NCBI GenBank assembly: GCA_020746995.1
Contig: JAGPXD010000002.1
Span: 5,270,001 to 5,334,000, forward strand
DNA: 64,000 nt
Source of the DNA: Plectosphaerella cucumerina
Taxonomy: Eukaryota > Ascomycota > Sordariomycetes > Glomerellales > Plectosphaerellaceae
Direction of reading: 5' to 3'
Part shown: positions 1 through 8,760 of the stretch, piece after piece
Numbering within the stretch: the stretch's first letter is position 1
How the letters are laid out: the number at the start of each line of letters is the position of its first letter
Translations under genes and position numbers: made by a program
The notes under the pieces: model-generated
Database searches by the model: none
What the model was told of the DNA's origin: nothing
What the model saw: the letters and a program-made list of their open reading frames with translations, nothing else

Positions 1-24
1 CCAATCGCACGTCCACCCACCACC

Positions 25-828
25 ATGCCCGACCCTCCCGATCACAAACCCTCCGGCGACGCCGCCACGCCGTCAAAGACCGCCCGCCCCCCTCCGGGTC
101 CCCTCCCTCTCCGCCTCCCCATCCTCGACCACCTCAAGGGAAAGCGCGTCGTCCTCGCCTCCGCTTCTCCCCGCCGCAAGGCCCTCCTCGGCCAGGTCGG
201 CCTCACCAACCTCGAGATCGTCCCCTCCACCCTCCCCGAAGACGTCGACAAGTCCACCCACGGCCCCTTCGAATACGTCGCCGCCACAGCCCGCCAAAAG
301 TGCCTCTCCGTCTACGAGTCCCTCCTCGCCCCCGGCGCCTCCCTCGCCTCCATCCCCGACCCCGCCCTCGTCATCTCCGCAGACACAATCATCGCCACCC
401 GCGACGGCCGCATCCTCGAGAAGCCCCGCTCAGAGGCGGACCATGTCCGCATGCTGCGCCACCTGCGCGACACCGTCGTCCACCGGGTCCTCACATCCGT
501 CTGTGTCCTCGCCCCGCGCGAGGACGCCCGCGCTCCTGGATACGAGCTCCAAACGCACACCGAGGAGACCAAGGTCTACTTTGCCCAGGAAGACGATGGC
601 CTGCCGGACGATGTCATCGAGGCCTACGTCAAGACCCGCGAGGGCGCTGACAAGGCTGGCGGCTACGCCGTCCAGGGCATTGGCGGTGCGATTCTCGTTG
701 AGAAAGTCGAGGGCTCCGTCGACAATGTCATTGGCCTGCCGGTACGGAAGACCCTAGCCCTGGCCGAGCAGGTGATATTCAAGCAGGACGCCAATGACAG
801 CGAGGAGGAGGAAGACCTGCTGCTGTGA
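25..828 (+). CDS. Maf-like nucleotide pyrophosphatase
   Basis: Single-exon gene, 267 aa. The Maf/HAM1-fold signature starts near residue 41 (VVLASASPRRKALL), followed by the conserved acidic region ISADTIIATRDGRILEKP and the C-terminal GGYAVQGIGGA / EGSVDNVIGLP blocks. These are the binding and catalytic motifs of the Maf family, which hydrolyses dTTP, UTP or modified nucleoside triphosphates to monophosphates and so cleans the nucleotide pool. The order and spacing match the dTTP/UTP-type (YhdE-like) members. Residues 1-35 are a Pro-rich extension that bacterial Maf proteins lack, and the last ten residues are acidic. The start lies only 24 bases into the window, so the promoter is outside. 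It converges on TOA1. Family assignment is firm; the substrate is inferred. Confidence 0.93.
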   Translation: MPDPPDHKPSGDAATPSKTARPPPGPLPLRLPILDHLKGKRVVLASASPRRKALLGQVGLTNLEIVPSTLPEDVDKSTHGPFEYVAATARQKCLSVYESLLAPGASLASIPDPALVISADTIIATRDGRILEKPRSEADHVRMLRHLRDTVVHRVLTSVCVLAPREDARAPGYELQTHTEETKVYFAQEDDGLPDDVIEAYVKTREGADKAGGYAVQGIGGAILVEKVEGSVDNVIGLPVRKTLALAEQVIFKQDANDSEEEEDLLL

Positions 829-1260
829 GGGAATGATTTTTGCATAAAATAGAAAGCGGGTCGTTTATAAGGGCACTGGCAGTGTACAGAACTGTGATTA
901 GATGTGAAGCAGAATACACATGCTTCTCAGAGGTTCAGACATGCTACGGCCCCATCACAATGACACGTCCCAAGGTTTGCAAGTAAAGCATTTCTTATTC
1001 TCGGCGATTGCAGATTCCAGATTCTGCAAGCCAGTATGGGCGCAGCATCAATCAGAAGCTGCCCACCAGCAACCAAGATACAGCGAGGCGTCGAGGGCCA
1101 TTCTGAGCCATCCCGCCTTGATCTTCCCCCGGGGACGACGCGAGTTTGTGTCCTCAGCGCCCGAGTCCACCTATCCAGCAAACCATTCTTTCATGTTCAG
1201 GTATCGAGGGTGGCGTCACCAAAAAGAAATCTGCCAGGTCCTCTGCCAACGACTTCAGGC
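829..1260. other. Convergent intergenic spacer
   Basis: Spacer of 432 bp between the convergent Maf-like and TOA1 genes. It begins with an AT-rich stretch (gcataaaatag near 841) that could serve in 3-prime end formation. No gene or repeat was seen. Confidence 0.6.
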
Positions 1261-2430
1261 CTACCACTCGTACTCGCCGGTGGCCTTGTGGAAGACGTAT
1301 TCCTTGCCGTTCACCGTAAGAACGCCATCCTTGAGAACGCACTTCCACTTGTTCTTGACCCTCTGGACCTTGTCGTACATGCACAGCATGATGTGACCCA
1401 GGCTCTCATCGTCGACCTCCTCATCATCCTTCTCCTCGTCCGAGTCGTCAAGGTCAGAGTTGATGGCGTCCTCATCGGCCACCTCGTCGTCGTCATCCTC
1501 GCCGTCATACTGCGCCGAACCACGAGCTCTCTCCTTGCCCTTTTTGGAGACGGCCGTCTGGTGCCTGGTGGCCTCTTTGAGCGGGAGCATCAGGCCGCCC
1601 CCCTCCATTGCCTTGGCATTGGACATGAACTGCGCGTGCATCATCCGGTCAATGTCTACGCGGCCAAGCTCGTGCAGGGTACCTGCGGCATCGCGCTGCA
1701 TCAGCACGCCCTGGAAGTCGTCGAAGTCTCCATCGTCGTCGCCAGGACCGTCAACCTGCGAGTTCTTCATGGGTGGCTGACTCGGATTCGCAGAGTACTG
1801 CTGCTGCTGCTGTTGCTGCTGCTGTTGCTGCTGCTGCGGGGGTCGGTACTGTTGTTGCTGCTGCAGATGCTGCTGCTGCTGTTGTTGCGGCAGAGCGATG
1901 CCCTGGCCCTGGGGTTGTTGTCCAGGCCTCTGGGCAGCCTGAACGGGATAGTTTTGGCTAATGCTGGACGCGGCTTCGTCGCCATACCTCTGTTGAATGT
2001 TGTTCAATGCCCGCTGCGCCGCCAGATTGCCACCCGCTGAGGGAGGAAAGTTTGCCAAGGGTGCCTCCTGCTTGATGCCCGGCTCCTGCTTCACGTACGA
2101 GTCGCCTCCGGCGCCAGGAAGGGCGATGCCAGCGGGGGCCTGCTGTGGAGGCGCATGGTCCTGCTGGGCATACGTCGGCTGATGGTGCGACAGAACATCT
2201 TGCGCCGGCGGGATAGCCGCTTGAGGGGGCGGCGGGGGCGGGACAGCTTCTGGCTTGGGGTCCCACGGGAAGGCGGCGACCTCGAGTTGCGTCAACTTCT
2301 GCTGCCAGCCCTTCTTGAGCTCTTCGAGCACGCTCTCATCGACACCACCTTCCTCGAAATCGACCCGCGAGGCATTGATGACCTCCTCAATCACCTGCTG
2401 GTAGACGTTTCCGACGACGTTGTTCGACAT
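1261..2430 (-). CDS. TOA1: Transcription initiation factor IIA large subunit (TFIIA alpha/beta)
   Basis: Single-exon gene, 389 aa. The N-terminal four-helix-bundle segment (VGNVYQQVIEEVINASR, residues 6-22, to FPWDPKP) and the C-terminal beta-barrel segment (KVQRVKNKWKCVLKDGVL to the end, TGEYEW) are both diagnostic of TFIIA alpha/beta. TFIIA stabilises TBP on the TATA region in RNA polymerase II preinitiation complexes. The two conserved ends are joined by a long low-complexity linker with three glutamine runs (DNA about 1798-1890) and an acidic stretch (DDSDEEKDDEEVDDES) just before the beta-barrel. This alpha-linker-beta layout is normal for the family. The start is the only Met before the conserved helix. 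Confidence 0.96.
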   Translation of the reverse strand: MSNNVVGNVYQQVIEEVINASRVDFEEGGVDESVLEELKKGWQQKLTQLEVAAFPWDPKPEAVPPPPPPQAAIPPAQDVLSHHQPTYAQQDHAPPQQAPAGIALPGAGGDSYVKQEPGIKQEAPLANFPPSAGGNLAAQRALNNIQQRYGDEAASSISQNYPVQAAQRPGQQPQGQGIALPQQQQQQHLQQQQQYRPPQQQQQQQQQQQQQYSANPSQPPMKNSQVDGPGDDDGDFDDFQGVLMQRDAAGTLHELGRVDIDRMMHAQFMSNAKAMEGGGLMLPLKEATRHQTAVSKKGKERARGSAQYDGEDDDDEVADEDAINSDLDDSDEEKDDEEVDDESLGHIMLCMYDKVQRVKNKWKCVLKDGVLTVNGKEYVFHKATGEYEW

Positions 2431-3427
2431 GGTGGTCTAGAGTGGCGAAGTCTCGTTTCGGTGTGCACAAAGGCGCTGCGGCAAGGACGAAGGCGAAAGA
2501 AAACTCGGGACTCGACGGCGCCAAAGCTTTCGCAGTATTTCTCGGCCAGCTTCCGGTTCTGGTGTCCTATCTTGTTTACGAGGGTTTCTGTAAACAGTTT
2601 GACGATCGATCGAGTTCAGAAGTCGGAAGGTAGGTGGGTGGCAACGTTGAGGAAGGATCGCAACTGTCAATGACAGTCCGGGCACGTGCTTCTCAAAGGT
2701 GCCTTCCGAGTCTGTTGTATCGGCCTGTTCTCGTTGCCCCGGGACGAGGTGGCTTCGGGAGTCGGAAATGCAGTAGCTCGCGCAGGCAGTGGGTTGATGG
2801 TGTTGGGGAAGGTAGAGTTTCCTTTGTGGTGTTTGAGATGGTAGAATTGGGGGGTTGTTGGCGGCTCGAGCTAGGCAGCCATTAGTCATCTGATATCGAT
2901 AAGGCTGACGCGGGGGTCAGGTCCGGAACTGCCCCTGCTGCCGCCGCCTCAAGGCAACTGCCATGAGATTACCAACCAGGTATCACGAGTTTTCTTACTA
3001 TTCATCGGTAGCCAGAGATTTAGTTTACTCATAATATTTGTTGCGACTGGAAGCATGTTCACTTGAGCTGATGCTGTCGCTCTTGTCAGACTAGACTACC
3101 CTGTCCCGAATGCACTACACCCGTTCCCTGGCAAAAAGTCCGATGGTTTGTTTTGCCTTGACCACCAAAAATGCGTGGTAGACCAATGATGATGATCCTC
3201 GTTCCTGCTCATGACCGTTCGTGATCATGCCGTCTCGTTCCTTCGTGGAGAAGCTCTTTCGTGCCACGCGAGAGGGGAAGTAAACACCCTAACTCCTCGC
3301 TGTAAAAAGACCAACCCCGACCGGCTGGAAGCCTGAAACACAAGTTGCCCAGATGCTGAGAGATACCTACACTTGTCGTGTCGTTCGAGTCGACCGGCAT
3401 TGATTGCCGAGTGCGACCAGGTATGAT
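2431..3427. other. Intergenic region between TOA1 and CDC20
   Basis: About 1 kb holding the TOA1 promoter and 5-prime leader and the 3-prime region of CDC20; both genes are on the minus strand. No convincing coding sequence, RNA gene or repeat was seen. Confidence 0.5.
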
Positions 3428-5242
3428 TTAGCGGATGGTCATCTGCTTGGTCATCTCGGCCTTGCCCGAGGTGCCGCTGCCGCCGCCGATGGCGCTGGTG
3501 CCAGCCTTCTTCTCGAAGACCTTCCAGAACTTGAGGCTCTCGTCGGCCGCGGCGGTGGCGAGCATCTGGCCGTCGGGGCTCAGGCAGCTGTGGAGGACAC
3601 GGCTCTCGTGGGCAGGGATCTCGACATTGCGAACCAGGGTTGGGTAGCTCCAGATGCTGAGGGAGTTGTCGGGGAAGCCGCTGGAGCTGACGATCTCGCG
3701 GTAGTGGGGGCTCCAGCGGAGGCTGGTTACCTGCGAGCCGGTGTCGATGCTGTTGACGCGGGCACCCGACGTCGAGTTCCAGAAGTGGATGTGACGGTCG
3801 TACGAACCACCACCGGTGGCGAGCAGGTTCATGTTCCAGGGGCACCAAGCGAGGGCCTTGACGGCGGCCTTGTGGTTGGTCTTTGTGAACTTGGGGACAG
3901 CGAGGGAGCGGGCGTCCCAGATGGAGACGAGGTTGTCGTTGCCGCCGGTGGCAAGCTGGGCACCGTCCGAACGCCACTCGAGGCCGCAGACCTCCGAGGT
4001 GTGGGAGACGAGCTCGGCGACCTTGTGCTCAGCGATGCGGACGTCGTGGTTGTAGACGAGGCCGCTGCGGGCACCGGTGGACAGGAGGTGCTTGCTCCAG
4101 CCCATGACACCGACACGGGTGTCGTGGCCGAACATGCTGCGGACCTTCTGGCCCTCGGCGACATCCCAGATCTGGACCTCACCAGTGCCGAGACCGACAC
4201 CAACGTAGGCGCCGTCACCGGACCACTTGACGCTGCTGACGTAAGTGTCGGCGCTGGTCTCCAGGAGGCAGCTGACGGAGCCCTCATCGGCCGACCAGAC
4301 GTAGACGTTGCGCTCGAGACCGATGGCGACCTGGTTGCCGGAGCTCCAGTCGAGCAGGTTGAGGTAGTAGTCGTCGATGAGGCCGGGGGCGTCGAGCACA
4401 CGCTCGGGAGCTGTGGCGACGCGGCGCCTGAACTGGGCGCTGTTGGCACTAGCCGGCTTGAGAGGACGGTTGTACTGCTGGCGGAGGTCGATGGGCTTGG
4501 AAGACTCCGGAGGGGCGGGCTTGAACTGGAGGATGCGGGTGTTCAGGTTGACGCCGCAGGCGCTGGCCAGGGTGTCCTGGTAGGCAATAGAGTTGGGTGA
4601 GGGGCGGGTGTAGCTTTCGGGCTCGTCGTCGTCGTTGATGGTCAGCGACTCAAGGGCGGCGATGGCATCGTCGGCAGCAGAGGACAGGGTGGACGAGCCC
4701 TCGCCGCTGCTCTTGGGGCGCTTCTCGGCATGGTCGAGCTTTCCACTGCCAATGTTGGAAATGGCAGAGCTGGAACCACGGTTGGGAATGAAGCGGTCGC
4801 TGTTGCCGTAGCTGAGGGTAGTCTTGACAGCCTTCTGCCTCAAGTTCTTCTTGGTCTTTGCGCTCGCGGGAGTCTGCTTGGAGCCTGTGCCGGCCAGGGC
4901 AAAGTCTGAGACACCGAGCTCGAGAGCCTTGCGCGGCGTGGAGACGCCACGGGCAATGTTGGACTTGGGCGAGTCCCTGTGCGAAGTCGCCCTGGGCTTG
5001 GTGGTGGACCTGGCCAGGTGTGCGGTGAGGTTGCCGCCGTAGGTCGACTTGGTGGATGCCTTGAACCCATCGTTGCTGAACTGCCTCTCGGGCGTGAAGG
5101 GAGAGGAGCTGATGTTGCTGGGAGCAAAAGTGGCAGAGTTCTGACGGGGGGAGGGGGTCAGCGGCATCCGGCCGCCGGCGGTCCGGGTGGAGAAGAGTCC
5201 GCGGTGGGACTTGAGTGGCGTCGAAACGACAAGGGTCGACAT
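3428..5242 (-). CDS. CDC20: APC/C activator Cdc20 (fizzy / Slp1 family)
   Basis: 604 aa from the chosen Met at 5242. The anaphase-promoting complex activator recruits mitotic substrates such as securin and cyclin B and is the target of the spindle checkpoint. The C-box DRFIP is at residues 149-153. A seven-bladed WD40 propeller fills about 310-590, opening with APGLIDDYYLNLLDWSS, a form that fits Cdc20 rather than Cdh1. The chain ends in the Ile-Arg tail (QMTIR) that docks on the APC/C. The frame stays open for 122 codons upstream (to 5608). I prefer the internal Met (MSTLVVSTPL) because the upstream part looks like untranslated leader and the family's N-terminus is Ser/Thr/Pro-rich like the sequence after this Met. 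Cdc20 identity is firm; the exact start is probable. Confidence 0.95.
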   Translation of the reverse strand: MSTLVVSTPLKSHRGLFSTRTAGGRMPLTPSPRQNSATFAPSNISSSPFTPERQFSNDGFKASTKSTYGGNLTAHLARSTTKPRATSHRDSPKSNIARGVSTPRKALELGVSDFALAGTGSKQTPASAKTKKNLRQKAVKTTLSYGNSDRFIPNRGSSSAISNIGSGKLDHAEKRPKSSGEGSSTLSSAADDAIAALESLTINDDDEPESYTRPSPNSIAYQDTLASACGVNLNTRILQFKPAPPESSKPIDLRQQYNRPLKPASANSAQFRRRVATAPERVLDAPGLIDDYYLNLLDWSSGNQVAIGLERNVYVWSADEGSVSCLLETSADTYVSSVKWSGDGAYVGVGLGTGEVQIWDVAEGQKVRSMFGHDTRVGVMGWSKHLLSTGARSGLVYNHDVRIAEHKVAELVSHTSEVCGLEWRSDGAQLATGGNDNLVSIWDARSLAVPKFTKTNHKAAVKALAWCPWNMNLLATGGGSYDRHIHFWNSTSGARVNSIDTGSQVTSLRWSPHYREIVSSSGFPDNSLSIWSYPTLVRNVEIPAHESRVLHSCLSPDGQMLATAAADESLKFWKVFEKKAGTSAIGGGSGTSGKAEMTKQMTIR

Positions 5243-6396
5243 TGTGAACGATATCTGTCGGGTGACGATGGAGGTGCGGGGAGAATTATGGAGAGCGTCG
5301 ATGGTCGAATCGGCAGCTCCAAAGAACTCTACTGAAAGGTTCCTGACTTGACAGTGTCTTTTTTTCTGGGTTTTGGTGTAGTTTTCTGTTGCAGAGGCAA
5401 TGCTTCGATGTGGTACGGCCTGCGGGCATGAACGGGTTTGGATACGGCGGGCTTGCGGACAATATGACTTCTGGCAAAAGTAATTCGCAGAGTGCACAAT
5501 GAGAGCTTGCGAGCTCGGAGTAGTGTGACAGGATGCAGGGGAGCGGATGTGAGAGTGTGTGGTTGTATGGTATGGAGGGAGGAAGAGCAGTTCGAAGGTC
5601 ATCGTCACCTCGCCCTTCTTTTATTTACTTTGCGCCCCACCACGAGCTGACCGGGCAACGGCAGGTCCCTGCTCGGCGACGGGTGGTGCGGCGCCAGACC
5701 CATAACTTCCGGCCAATCGACCCGCTCTTTTCCTCCAGACCCCGGCACTTTGGTGGCCTGTGCTTGGACGATGAGGTCAATGCAGGAACCAGTCTCTGCC
5801 AAACCCGAAATGGGAGTCGGATGACATTCTGGTTCAGTCGAGGCATGTGCCTGCGTCAGACCCTGCAACGGTGCGCCTCGTGGTGACATATTGAGGAGGG
5901 GTCTGCATATGGGGACATGTGTAGTCCGTCTCTATTTCTCCAAGTTTTTCCAGTTGAAAACCTTGCCAGGCAGACTCGCCACGCTCACCGATGGGAAGCC
6001 GATGAAGAGCAATCGGATGCGCCAAAATACTGCCCTCCTCCACCGCCCTCTCCAGCCGTCCCTGCCCTGGGTCTTTTGATTGGCTTCTTCGCCCCTTCCC
6101 GCTTCCAATGTCCAGCCGAGTGGGCCAGCGCTAACCCCAAATTAGGTCGTCGCCTGGAGGCCCCTTCAACCCTGAGGCGAATCCCGTCGACACCATCAAT
6201 CAGCCTGACCAGATCGCCTGCAAGACTTGGAGGTTTCTTTTCCGACGCCTGCCCTGCTCGATTGGCCACCCAGCTGCAGAGGAACAGAAGGCCTTTTCCT
6301 CGTCGCCTCTGCAACCTTGCTGCGATGCCCTCCGACTATTGCTGAACAAAACCACTCACCCAGTCAATCCTTCGCAGCCCCCGACCGATCACCACC
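5243..6396. other. Divergent promoter region CDC20 / Kelch-BTB
   Basis: A 1.15 kb divergent intergenic region containing both leaders. Three CCAAT-box pentamers are visible (5713-5717 forward, 6079-6083 and 6261-6265 as ATTGG). No other gene was seen. Confidence 0.55.
5713..6265. promoter_or_regulatory. Three CCAAT boxes
   Basis: CCAAT at 5713-5717 (ggccaatcg) and inverted ATTGG at 6079-6083 and 6261-6265. CCAAT is the core bound by the fungal HAP/CBC complex. Occurrence by chance is possible; the assignment rests on the pentamers and their position between divergent genes. Confidence 0.35.
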
Positions 6397-8760
6397 ATGT
6401 CGACCACGCCGGCGTCAGGGCCGTCATCCATCTTTGGCGGCCCGGTTCTCACTCCGTCGATCGGCACCCCGGTCAGCCAGCCGACCTTGGCGGGAACCTC
6501 CGCTGGCGGAACGCCCGACCAGACGCCTGGCTCCGTCGCCTCGAGCAACAATACCTACATCATGCCCAACTCGCCTATGAAGAACAGGAGCAATATGGAC
6601 GGATACAGGCCCAAGGTCACGAGGACCCTCGGCCAGAGACCGGCTTGCCTTGTTAATGCGTCCGTCACATATTGCGGAAACAACCAGATATATGCCTTTG
6701 GCGGCTTTGACCAGTACACCGACGAGGTCTACAACCACGTCCTTCGACTCGACCTCGTCAGCCATCAGTGGAACCTGGTGGACAACTATGGCGACATACC
6801 CGGGGTTCGGATGGGTAAGTGCAGACAACCGTTATTCGCATCCTCCGCAGATGCTGACCCAGGCCCTCGTCAAGGACACACCGCGACCCTCTACGGCGGA
6901 GACAAGCTCCTCGTCTTCGGCGGCGAAAACGAACACCGAACCTACCTCTCAGACCTCATCATCTTCGACCTCAAGTCCGCGCACTGGACACAGCCCCATG
7001 TGTCCGGACCTCTGCCTAGAGGTCGTGCTAGACACGCAGCCGTTCTTCACGACGACAAGTTGTTCATCATTGGCGGTATTACCGGTCATGACAACTATGT
7101 TCTCGATGATATCTGCTATCTCGACCTCAAGACATTCACCTGGAGTAAATCCTGGCGATTCGTCGGTCGCTTCGATCACTCGGTGTACATCTGGGGCGAC
7201 AGGGTCTGGGTGTTTGGCGGCATGGGCGAGGAGATGGAGAAGACTGGAGACCTGTGGTGGCTCGACCTCAAGGGCAGCCCAGCTTTCGAGTCGGCGCCGC
7301 AAGTCGGCCTCTACGACCGCCACACGGGCATGACCCGCACCGTGGGCTCGCCACGGCAACCTTACAGCCTCTCCCAGCCGGTTGCTGTGGGTGCTTCAGG
7401 CTATGCTGCCAACTCGCGGACAGCCCAGGTCAACCCACCGTCATTCCAAATCAAGACGTATGCGCCTATTGCTCCTGGCACGATATCGTCACTCAAATTT
7501 GTCGGAGGCCCTAGCATCCCGACACAAGGCGCCGGCATCCATTTCCATGTGTACTCGTCAGGCACCTTGCTGGATTTCGTAACACCGGCCCCTACCATCA
7601 CATCCAAGGAATGCTCGCTATCTGCCCTCGACCTCACGGCACTTCGATGGCAGAGACTGGCAGAAGGCCGTGAGATCTTCAAGACGGGCTATCGCTGGCA
7701 CTACTGTACGATGAATGAGGACGGCACCAAGGCTTGGCTGCTGGGGTGCCCGACAGATCCGTCTCCCAACGATCTGGGCCCCCAAGGGTTCGAGGAATAT
7801 CTCAGGTGAGTTATGCTCCAATCATGAGCCTTGCAAGACTCTATGCTGACTTGTCCAAGCGACATCATGGAGATTGACCTGCGTCGATACGGCTTCCTCG
7901 GGAACAACCTCTCCCCTGAGTCGAGGACAGAGACGCGACCATCTAGAGCCTTGGATCAGCCGTCAAAGGGACTAGGCGCGGATCTGGCCAAGCTGTTTGA
8001 CCAACCCCCCGAGTCGGGCAGCGGTACAGATTTTGTGATCACGGCCCTGGCCGGCGACTGGGACGACGAAGAGATGCGAAGCGGCCAGACGACACCTGAT
8101 CAGAACTGGCTCGCCCCAGACGCCCCGACGTCGCCACCCATTCATGTTCACAAGCTGATACTGCAGGCTCGCTGGCCGCACTTTGCTCGGTTGTACAACT
8201 CCCAAATGGCCGAGTTCCACACCAAGAAGATGCACATCCCAGAGCCCTACTCAGTAGTCAAGGCATTCCTGCGGTACCTTTACACCGACAGCATCCACGG
8301 CACCATGATCGATGATAGCGGCGCGACAACCGAGCTTTCTGACGTGGCCGGGCTCCTGGTCATGTCGAACATCTATGGCATTCCTCACCTGCGGCTGTTG
8401 TGCATCAACCGTCTTTCCAAGGAGCTGGACGTCGACCATGCCTGCATCATCTGGCACTCGGCAGGCCTGGCCAATGAGGAATGGCTCCGGAAGCGGGCAG
8501 CGCAGTTCTGTCTGCTTCATTGGGGTAGGATTGTCAGGACTCAGGGATTCCTCCGCCTCCCTCGGAACGCGCTCGTCGAGCTCTCTCAAGAAATCGACAT
8601 GGAGGGTCGCGTGGTAGGCGGTGAGGAGCTCGAGTATGTGAGCAACTTTGGCGGCTCACGCTACGGCGACGGGCACGGGAGGAAGGCCAGTTTTAGCAGC
8701 CAAGCCACCCAGATGCTCGAGGAGGAGAATGAGGACGACGAGGGCATGGAGATGAGCTGA
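6397..8760 (+). CDS. Kelch-repeat and BTB/BACK protein (Ral2/LZTR1-like)
   Basis: Three exons: 6397-6814, 6863-7805, 7860-8760, giving 753 aa. Intron 1 (48 nt) and intron 2 (54 nt) have GTAAGT/GTGAGT donors and GCTGAC branch sites. Splicing restores GVRMGPRQGH and EEYLSDIMEID. Residues 1-70 are Ser/Thr/Pro-rich. Kelch blades follow from about 85 (IYAFGGFDQYTDEVYNHVLRLD, LLVFGGENEHRTYLSDL, LFIIGGITGHDNYVLDDI, VWVFGGMGEE). The third exon carries a BTB domain (about 509-600, VHKLILQARWPHFARL ... FLRYLYTDSI) and a BACK-like helical region. This Kelch-then-BTB order is that of LZTR1 and fission-yeast Ral2, proteins tied to Ras control. That functional link is inferred from architecture. Intron 1 is a multiple of three without a stop, so its retention would add 16 residues. 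Confidence 0.85.

Noticed and set aside
3404..4600. 398-codon plus-strand ORF over CDC20
   Set aside because: Antisense shadow of the WD40 coding region; the composition is an artefact of codon bias.
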